DNA from: CAZVEE01 sp964625525
Lineage (GTDB): Bacteria; Pseudomonadota; Alphaproteobacteria; JAJFIK01
Reading direction: 5' to 3'
Assembly: GCA_964625525.1 (NCBI GenBank)
Contig: CAZVEE010000065.1
Coordinates: 1-20,007, forward strand
Length of the DNA stretch: 20,007 nt
Shown here piece after piece: positions 15,661 to 20,007 of the stretch (positions are counted from its first letter, which is position 1; every line of letters starts with the position of its first letter). Under the pieces are notes generated by a model, which was given only the letters and a program-made list of their open reading frames with translations, had not been told where the DNA came from and searched no databases. A program made the translations under genes and the position numbers.

Positions 15661-15713
15661 CGGTCACCGTCACGCTCAGCCGCAAAAGCGGATGCGCCGG
15701 CAGGCGATGACCG
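15661..15713 (-). promoter_or_regulatory. Compound stem-loop between metZ and trkH
   Basis: CGGTCACCGTC (15661-15671) and GGCGATGACCG (15703-15713) pair at 10 of 11 positions, including one wobble. They enclose a small perfect stem CCGC/GCGG (15680-15683, 15688-15691) on an AAAA loop. The arrangement resembles a folded leader RNA. It matches no riboswitch class I know. Confidence 0.4.
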
Positions 15714-15731
15714 TGGTCTGGTGCTGACAGC

Positions 15732-15767
15732 GGGGATGGGTGGTCGGCGGGCTCCACCCCCATCCCC
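15732..15767 (-). terminator. Hairpin after metZ, terminator candidate
   Basis: GGGGATGGGTGG (15732-15743) and CCACCCCCATCCCC (15754-15767) form a GC-rich stem of about 12 pairs with two bulged bases and a ten-base loop. Read leftward it starts about 22 bases after the metZ stop. No T-run follows, as often in GC-rich alphaproteobacteria. Confidence 0.45.
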
Positions 15768-15788
15768 TTACAGCCTCTCGCCGAGGTG

Positions 15789-17000
15789 TTAGAGGGCGAG
15801 CGCTTGGCTTATATCGTCAATAAGATCTTCCACGTCTTCCAGGCCCACTGACAGGCGCAAGAGGCCGTCAGAGATGCCCAAATCCCCCCGTTCCACGGGA
15901 TCGAGCCGACGATGGGTTGTCGTGGCCGGATGGGTGATCAGGCTCTTGGCATCGCCGAGATTGTTAGAAATGCCGATCAACGCCAAGCGATTGGCAAAGC
16001 GGAACGCCGCCTCGGTCCCGCCCGCGATTTCGAAGGCCACCAGGCTGCCACCGGTGCGCATCTGTCGCATGGCAAGGGCGTGCTGGGGATGGTCGGCGCG
16101 GCCCGGGTAGATCACGCGGGTGATGCCCGGTGAGGCTGCCAAGGCATCGGCCAGGCGCGCCGCATTGGTGCTGTGCCGCTCTACTCTCAGGGCCAGCGTC
16201 TCCAGCCCCTTGGTCATGACCCAGGCGTTGAACGGGCTCAAGGTCGGGCCCGTATTGCGCACGAAATCGCGCAAATGGGCCTCGAGGAACGCCTTGGAGC
16301 ACAGCACAATCCCGCCCATGCAGCGGCCCTGACCGTCAATATGCTTTGTGGCGGAGTAGACTACGACATCGGCGCCAAACTCCATGGGGCGTTGCAGGAC
16401 CGGCGTCGCGAACACATTATCCACCACCACGCGGATCCCATGCGCTTTCGCGATGGTGCTGACACCGGCCAGATCGACAAGGGACAGGGCTGGGTTGGAG
16501 GGCGTCTCCAGAAAGAAGACCTTGGTTTCCGGCCGGACCGCCGCCGCCCAAGCATCCAGATCCGCTCCGTCCACCAGAGTACAACCCACGCCAAAGCGCG
16601 GCAGCAGGGTCTCCACAATGTACCGGCACGACCCAAACAGCGCTCGGGCCGCCACCACATGGTCTCCGGCGCTCACCTGGCACATGAGCGCCGCGGTAAC
16701 AGCCGCCATGCCCGTGGCCGTGGCCAAGCCGGTTTCCGCCCCTTCCAGCAGCGCCATGCGCTCTTCGAACATGGTGGTGGTGGGGTTTTCGTAGCGGGTG
16801 TAGGTGTAGCCGGGATCCCTACCGTCAAAGCGCGCCTCTGCTGTTTCCGCCCGGTCGTAGATGAAGCCGGAGGTCAGAAACAGCGCCTCTGCGGTCTCGC
16901 CATGGGCGCTGCGCGTGGTGCCGCCATGGACAAGACGGGTTTGAGGGCGCAAACGGGCGGGGGCGGCGGTGCGCGGCGAGTAGGGGGCTTCGGCGGACAT
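15789..17000 (-). CDS. metZ: O-succinylhomoserine sulfhydrylase MetZ
   Basis: This PLP enzyme of the Cys/Met-metabolism (cystathionine gamma-synthase) family makes homocysteine directly from O-succinylhomoserine and sulfide, for methionine synthesis. The 403-residue product shows YTRYENPT (67-74), the cofactor-binding D194 (VVVDNVFATP) and the Schiff-base lysine K219 in YSATKHIDGQG, followed by GRCMGG, typical of MetZ. A close paralogue such as O-acetylhomoserine sulfhydrylase cannot be wholly excluded, but the sequence fits MetZ better. The start at 17000 is chosen because AAGGAGAG (17009-17016) lies eight bases before it; the in-frame ATG at 17036 has no ribosome-binding site. A SAM-II-like element and a TTGACA box lie upstream, so expression should fall when SAM is plentiful. 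Confidence 0.92.
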   Translation of the reverse strand: MSAEAPYSPRTAAPARLRPQTRLVHGGTTRSAHGETAEALFLTSGFIYDRAETAEARFDGRDPGYTYTRYENPTTTMFEERMALLEGAETGLATATGMAAVTAALMCQVSAGDHVVAARALFGSCRYIVETLLPRFGVGCTLVDGADLDAWAAAVRPETKVFFLETPSNPALSLVDLAGVSTIAKAHGIRVVVDNVFATPVLQRPMEFGADVVVYSATKHIDGQGRCMGGIVLCSKAFLEAHLRDFVRNTGPTLSPFNAWVMTKGLETLALRVERHSTNAARLADALAASPGITRVIYPGRADHPQHALAMRQMRTGGSLVAFEIAGGTEAAFRFANRLALIGISNNLGDAKSLITHPATTTHRRLDPVERGDLGISDGLLRLSVGLEDVEDLIDDISQALAL

Positions 17001-17083
17001 TGATACAGCTCTCCTTGCCAGGCGCCGGCTTGACATGAGAGCGCATCACAAAGCGGGGAACGGAGGGGAGCTTCTGGCGAAGG

Positions 17084-17109
17084 AAGGCCCGACAATCGGC
17101 CCCGGCCTT
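17084..17109 (-). promoter_or_regulatory. Hairpin overlapping the 3' end of the metZ aptamer
   Basis: Read leftward, AAGGCC (17109-17104) can pair with GGCCTT (17089-17084), with an inner CCGA/TCGG stem on a TTG loop. The AAGG of the first arm belongs to the GCTAAAAGG segment of the proposed aptamer, so the two folds compete. That is what an expression platform needs. A short TTCCTT run partly follows the stem. Confidence 0.4.
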
Positions 17110-17195
17110 TTAGCGCATCAAACCTGTTGCCTCAGCCCAATCAAGCAGCGGCGACAAGCGCGGGGCCGCAAGCCGGCCGGCACAAATCGCCCCGC
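17106..17195 (-). promoter_or_regulatory. SAM-II-like riboswitch before metZ
   Basis: Read leftward, a perfect seven-pair P1 stem GCGGGGC/GCCCCGC (17195-17189 and 17166-17160) encloses a loop containing GATTTG (17188-17183) and GCTTGC (17173-17168), followed further on by GCTAAAA (17114-17108). These three conserved words in this order, closed by P1, are what I recall of the SAM-II (metA) aptamer, a class largely found in alphaproteobacteria before metA, metX and metZ. The element ends about 105 bases before the metZ start. It departs from the compact class: about 45 bases, 36 of which can form their own hairpin (17158-17123), separate P1 from GCTAAAA, and the pseudoknot partner of GATTTG is not obvious (best candidate CAGGTT, 17126-17121, with three wobbles). 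Confidence 0.62.
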
Positions 17196-17224
17196 CTGTC
17201 TGACATGAACCCAATGTGAGCCTC

Positions 17225-17230
17225 TGTCAA
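17225..17230 (-). promoter_or_regulatory. Probable -35 box of metZ
   Basis: Read leftward, the sequence is TTGACA, an exact sigma-70 -35 hexamer, about 30 bases before the riboswitch P1 stem. The matching -10 at 16-18 bases spacing is poor (around CATGTC, near 17202-17207). The position suits transcription starting just before the aptamer. Confidence 0.4.
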
Positions 17231-17342
17231 GCAAAGGCCCGTTGGGGGCCACTGCCCATTTCAAGGCACGACACGCAGGGCGAGAAGATCGCCCGCGCGC
17301 CAGAGTGCGGGGCTGATCGGCATGCGCCCGATATGCCTTGAT

Positions 17343-17365
17343 GGGCGGATCGTTCGGATCCGCCC
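17343..17365 (-). terminator. Hairpin after caxA, terminator candidate
   Basis: GGGCGGATC (17343-17351) and GATCCGCCC (17357-17365) form a perfect nine-pair stem on the loop GTTCG. Read leftward it starts six bases after the stop codon of the antiporter gene. A T-run is lacking, but stem strength and position make it the likely end of that transcript. Confidence 0.55.
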
Positions 17366-17371
17366 GCTCCC

Positions 17372-18460
17372 CTACACTGAATGCAGTGCCGGTGTCATCA
17401 GATAGAAGACATAAGCGGCGTAGGCCAGGAACAGGGCCGCGCCGCTGATCCGGGTGATGCGTTTCCAGTGCATCAGGATCAGTGTGAACAGCAGCACTGT
17501 GGATGCGACCATCACCCCGATATCCACCCAGACATTGTTCTTCATGTCGGCGAATGGCTTGATCGCCTCCAAGCTGATCACCGTGCCGGGCTCATTGATA
17601 TTGGCCAGCACCGTGGTGACCCCGGCAATGGACAGAATGTTGAAGATGTTGCTGCCGACGATATTGCCGAAGGCCATGGCATGTTCGCGTTTGGCCGCTG
17701 CCGCGACCGTGGTCGCCAGTTCTGGCAGTGAGGTGCCAAAGGCAATGATTGAAAGCCCCACAATGCCCGCGGTGACACCCTCATAGCGGCTCGCCAGCTC
17801 CATGGAATAGGTGACGGTCAATTCGGCCCCGAACCACAGACCGGCCAGGGATGCGATAATCGTGAGCCAGATCAGGGACGGGATCGGCGGCATGCCAAAC
17901 GGCAGCGGGGCGGTCTCGATCTCCTCTAGCTCCTCATCGAACGCCACCCGTCCGGCCTCGCGGGCCTGGAAGGCGCAAATCCACAAGAACCCACCCAGCA
18001 AACACAGCAAAATGACCCCGTCGATGAGGTCGAGCCCGCCCCCCATAATGGAAAAAGCCACGAACACCACGGTGACCAGCATCATGAAGACACCGTTCAC
18101 GCGGATGACCTCCGCCTCCACAATGCGAATGGTGAACAACAGCGCCGGCAGCCCCAGCACCAGCAGCACATTGCAAATGTTGGACCCCACCACATTGCCA
18201 ATGGCGATGTCGGTTTGCCCTTTCAGGGCCGCGGAGATCCCGATGACCAGTTCCGGCGCCGAGGTGCCGAAGGCCACGACAGTTAAGCCCAGCAGAGCCG
18301 TTGGAATATTATGACGCCGGGCCAGATGCACCGAGCCGCTGACGAGGAAGTCACCACTGAAGACGAGGACAATCAGGCCGCCGGCAATCATGGCCAAAGG
18401 GCCGAAAACAGGCCCCAGAGGTTCAAGCTGGGGGCCGATGACGGTAGTGAGACTGTCCAT
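17372..18460 (-). CDS. Calcium/sodium antiporter, CaxA/YrbG family
   Basis: This integral membrane protein belongs to the Ca2+/cation antiporter superfamily, probably exporting Ca2+ in exchange for Na+ (or K+). The 362-residue product has the two inverted alpha-repeats that form the ion site: AFGTSAPE with GNVVGSNI (63-70, 88-95) and AFGTSLPE with GNIVGSNI (240-247, 265-272), with the acidic residues E70 and E247 intact. About ten hydrophobic segments flank a central acidic loop (about 165-190, FDEELEEIE) typical of the family. The ATG at 18460 has GAGGACC just upstream. It is divergent from dcd. Nothing in the neighbourhood specifies the physiological cation. Confidence 0.92.
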   Translation of the reverse strand: MDSLTTVIGPQLEPLGPVFGPLAMIAGGLIVLVFSGDFLVSGSVHLARRHNIPTALLGLTVVAFGTSAPELVIGISAALKGQTDIAIGNVVGSNICNVLLVLGLPALLFTIRIVEAEVIRVNGVFMMLVTVVFVAFSIMGGGLDLIDGVILLCLLGGFLWICAFQAREAGRVAFDEELEEIETAPLPFGMPPIPSLIWLTIIASLAGLWFGAELTVTYSMELASRYEGVTAGIVGLSIIAFGTSLPELATTVAAAAKREHAMAFGNIVGSNIFNILSIAGVTTVLANINEPGTVISLEAIKPFADMKNNVWVDIGVMVASTVLLFTLILMHWKRITRISGAALFLAYAAYVFYLMTPALHSV

Positions 18461-18500
18461 AGGTCCTCATATCCACGTTAGGCATTCCGGTGAAACGCGC

Positions 18501-18530
18501 GGCGGCCTGCCAGCACGCCGGCAAGCCGCC
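18501..18530. repeat. Hairpin-forming repeat before caxA
   Basis: GGCGGCCTGCC (18501-18511) and GGCAAGCCGCC (18520-18530) pair at 10 of 11 positions on an eight-base loop. Read leftward it would lie in the caxA leader. A 20-codon frame (18540-18478) runs through it and could be a leader peptide, but has no ribosome-binding site, so I do not call it a gene. Confidence 0.4.
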
Positions 18531-18571
18531 CCAGGGTCATTAATCGTCTAGGGCAGCATCTGCGCGTGCAG

Positions 18572-18593
18572 TCGTCAATTGGGTAATTGACGA
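18572..18593. promoter_or_regulatory. Operator-like palindrome between caxA and dcd
   Basis: TCGTCAATT (18572-18580) and AATTGACGA (18585-18593) are exact reverse complements around the spacer GGGT. Nine-base arms with a short spacer and AT-rich centre are typical of sites for dimeric winged-helix or helix-turn-helix regulators. It lies in the 189-base divergent gap, 112 bases from caxA and 57 from dcd. The regulator is unknown. Confidence 0.5.
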
Positions 18594-18639
18594 GCCGTTT
18601 TCTCCCGCGAGCGCGGTACGCCCTGTTTGCCGGGCTTTC

Positions 18640-18644
18640 GAGTC
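18640..18644. promoter_or_regulatory. GANTC site just before dcd
   Basis: GAGTC is a CcrM-type methylation site and lies six bases before the assigned dcd start. GcrA, encoded in this window, activates promoters with methylated GANTC near the -10 region. A weak promoter reading is TTGCCG (18627-18632) and TATGGT (18649-18654), which would start transcription near the second ATG at 18662. A single five-base site can occur by chance. Confidence 0.3.
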
Positions 18645-18649
18645 GATCT

Positions 18650-19804
18650 ATGGTGCGGTTTATGACACCAACGCCCAATACACCCGCCCCAGACGCCGAG
18701 GATCCAGATCGCCGCGGCAGTGGCATTCTGTGCGACCGGGAACTGCACGATCTGGTTGCGCAAGGGGAGATCGGCGCGGTCACCCGCTTCGACGACGACC
18801 AGATTCAGCCCGCCAGTCTGGATCTGCGTCTTGGGTCCGTGGCCTATCGTCTGCGCGCCAGTTTCCTGCCCGGGACTGAGTGCACGGTGGCGCAGCGGTT
18901 GCAGGATCTGGTGATGCACACCGTGGATCTGGAACGAGGCGCGGTGCTTGAGACGGGCTGTGTCTATCTGGTGCCGCTGATGGAGACCCTGCGGCTGTCG
19001 AGCAAGATGTCCGGGATTGCCAATCCCAAAAGCTCTACTGGGCGCCTGGATGTTTTCACCCGCCTGATCACCGATCACACGACCGCCTTTGACCGGGTAG
19101 AGGCAGGTTACAAAGGGCCACTCTATGCCGAGATCAGCCCGCGGACTTTTTCGATCCTGGTGCGGGCCGGCTCGCGCCTGAATCAGTTGCGCCTGCGCCG
19201 TGGCTCACCGCGGTTTGGGGATGCCAATCTGCGCCGTTTGCACGAGACCGAGCGTTTGACCGATCTCGAACCCCATATCGATCAGGGTCTGGTCCTGCGG
19301 GTCAATCTGGATGGGCTTGGACCGGATGGGGTGTTGGGCTATCGCGCCAAGCGTCACGCGGGCCTGATCGATGTGGACCGCAAGGACGCCTATGATCCTC
19401 TCGATTTCTGGGACCCGATCGCCCCGCGCGAGCGTGGGCGGCTTATTCTGGACCCGGATGAGTTCTATATTCTGGCGTCTAAAGAGACGATCCACATTCC
19501 CCCCGATCATGCGGCTGAAATGGTTCCTTTTGACCCCTTGGTGGGGGAGTTCCGGGTGCATTATGCAGGCTTCTTCGACCCGGGCTTTGGCAATCGAGCC
19601 GCCGGCGGGACAAACAGCCGTGCGGTCCTGGAAGTGCGCAGCCACGAAGTGCCGTTTGTGCTGGAGGACGGACAAATTGTTGGGCGTCTTGTGTATGAGC
19701 CCATGACCGGTCAGCCAGACCGGCTCTATGGCCGGGACATCGGCTCGCACTATCAGCGCCAGGGCCTCAAACTTTCAAAGCATTTCAAGACCGTCCAATC
19801 GTGA
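18650..19804 (+). CDS. dcd: 2'-deoxycytidine 5'-triphosphate deaminase, long alphaproteobacterial form
   Basis: This enzyme deaminates dCTP to dUTP, supplying the route to dTTP. The 384-residue product is about twice as long as E. coli Dcd (193) and looks like two dUTPase-fold units joined: the first with QPASLDLRLG (53-62), PKSSTGRLDVFTRLITD (126-142) and YAEISPRTF (159-167); the second with HYAGFFDPGFG (304-314) and LEVRSHEVPFVLEDGQIVGR (327-346), resembling the C-terminal half of ordinary Dcd. This long form is annotated as dCTP deaminase in many alphaproteobacteria. The start is unsettled: ATG 18650 and ATG 18662 both have weak ribosome-binding sites, and an upstream TTG at 18587 lies inside the palindrome and is unlikely. 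Divergent from caxA; a terminator follows. Confidence 0.88.
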   Translation: MVRFMTPTPNTPAPDAEDPDRRGSGILCDRELHDLVAQGEIGAVTRFDDDQIQPASLDLRLGSVAYRLRASFLPGTECTVAQRLQDLVMHTVDLERGAVLETGCVYLVPLMETLRLSSKMSGIANPKSSTGRLDVFTRLITDHTTAFDRVEAGYKGPLYAEISPRTFSILVRAGSRLNQLRLRRGSPRFGDANLRRLHETERLTDLEPHIDQGLVLRVNLDGLGPDGVLGYRAKRHAGLIDVDRKDAYDPLDFWDPIAPRERGRLILDPDEFYILASKETIHIPPDHAAEMVPFDPLVGEFRVHYAGFFDPGFGNRAAGGTNSRAVLEVRSHEVPFVLEDGQIVGRLVYEPMTGQPDRLYGRDIGSHYQRQGLKLSKHFKTVQS

Positions 19805-19832
19805 TAGAGTTATAGAACAGTGGGTTGGGGGA

Positions 19833-19866
19833 TGTGCACTCGTGGCGACGAGCGCACACTTTATGA
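19833..19866 (+). terminator. Terminator after dcd
   Basis: TGTGCACTCGT (19833-19843) and ACGAGCGCACA (19848-19858) pair at 10 of 11 positions on the loop GGCG, followed by CTTTAT. It begins 28 bases after the dcd stop. The short T-rich tail makes it the most conventional intrinsic terminator in the window. Confidence 0.55.
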
Positions 19867-19909
19867 GGGTTGGGGGTCTTGTTTTTCGCTCTTAACTCAT
19901 TGCGGTGCC

Positions 19910-19939
19910 TTGACAGCGTTCGCCCCTTGGCCCGATATC
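19910..19939 (+). promoter_or_regulatory. Probable promoter of tRNA-Gly
   Basis: An exact TTGACA -35 box (19910-19915) is followed after 18 bases by GATATC (19934-19939), which matches three of six -10 positions. Transcription would start about seven bases before the mature tRNA. Strong -35 with weak -10 is usual for alphaproteobacterial stable-RNA promoters. Confidence 0.5.
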
Positions 19940-19952
19940 AGTGGCGTTTTCT

Positions 19953-20007
19953 GCGGGTGTAGCTCAATGGTAGAGCAGCAGCTTCCCAAGCTGACGACGA
20001 GGGTTCG
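19953..20007 (+). tRNA. tRNA-Gly(CCC), 3' end cut by the window
   Basis: The first 55 bases of a tRNA are present: acceptor strand GCGGGTG (19953-19959), D-arm GCTC/GAGC on a seven-base loop, anticodon stem GCAGC with GCTGA (outermost pair G-A mismatched), loop TTCCCAA with anticodon CCC at 19985-19987, and the start of the T-arm ending GGGTTCG. It reads the glycine codon GGG. The T-loop end, acceptor 3' strand and CCA lie outside the window. Confidence 0.93.

Larger units (their letters stand above)
15439..15788. other. Structured gene-free region between metZ and trkH
   Basis: These 350 bases hold the metZ terminator candidate (15732-15767), a compound dyad at 15661-15713 and a nine-pair dyad at 15471-15505. 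I accept no gene here. A GTG-started frame of 68 codons (15626 down to 15420, leftward) has a coding-like third-position pattern at first, but lacks a ribosome-binding site and recognisable similarity and overlaps the trkH start. Confidence 0.55.

Noticed and set aside
17001..17371. SAM-I or SAM/SAH riboswitch before metZ
   Set aside because: The SAM-I core words and the compact SAM/SAH sequence are absent, while the SAM-II words occur in order within a P1 stem.

Overview
The window is GC-rich bacterial chromosome, and its gene families point to an alphaproteobacterium. The evidence is a GcrA cell-cycle regulator (a family confined to that class), the long PstC and PstA forms with extra N-terminal periplasmic regions, the long two-domain dCTP deaminase, and a SAM-II-like riboswitch before metZ. 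I cannot fix the order or genus. I see no insertion sequence, integrase, phage gene, CRISPR array or other sign of recent transfer.

Layout. (1) Bases 77-7131, plus strand: a complete phosphate-uptake and control cluster, pstS-pstC-pstA-pstB-phoU-phoB. The sensor kinase phoR is not in the window and may lie just upstream. (2) Bases 7147-7590, minus strand: gcrA, convergent with phoB. (3) Bases 7591-8015: a gene-free divergent control region carrying a perfect DnaA box and several dyads. (4) Bases 8016-12759, plus strand: an ABC-2 membrane subunit, then argD, argF, hslO and a small lipoprotein gene, closely packed. (5) Bases 12760-18460, minus strand: argE, trkH, metZ and a CaxA-type Ca2+/cation antiporter gene, in reverse order of transcription. 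trkH and metZ have long structured leaders. (6) Bases 18650-19804, plus strand: dcd. (7) Bases 19953 to the end: the first 55 bases of tRNA-Gly(CCC).

How the genes work together. PstS binds phosphate in the periplasm, PstC/PstA form the channel, PstB powers it, and PhoU links transporter state to the PhoR/PhoB pair. argD, argF and argE are three steps of arginine biosynthesis split over two convergent units whose stop codons abut. metZ makes homocysteine for methionine and has a leader that looks SAM-responsive. GcrA works with CcrM methylation at GANTC sites; one such site lies just before dcd.

The most unusual points are a PstA (626 residues) whose periplasmic insert is duplicated in tandem at a constant 163-residue offset, a SAM-II-like aptamer that seems to carry an extra hairpin between its P1 stem and its GCTAAAA segment, the DnaA-box and dyad cluster before gcrA, two back-to-back hairpins between pstS and pstC, and a near-perfect operator-like palindrome between caxA and dcd. 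The window is otherwise ordinary housekeeping DNA; I did not find a new defence or mobile system.
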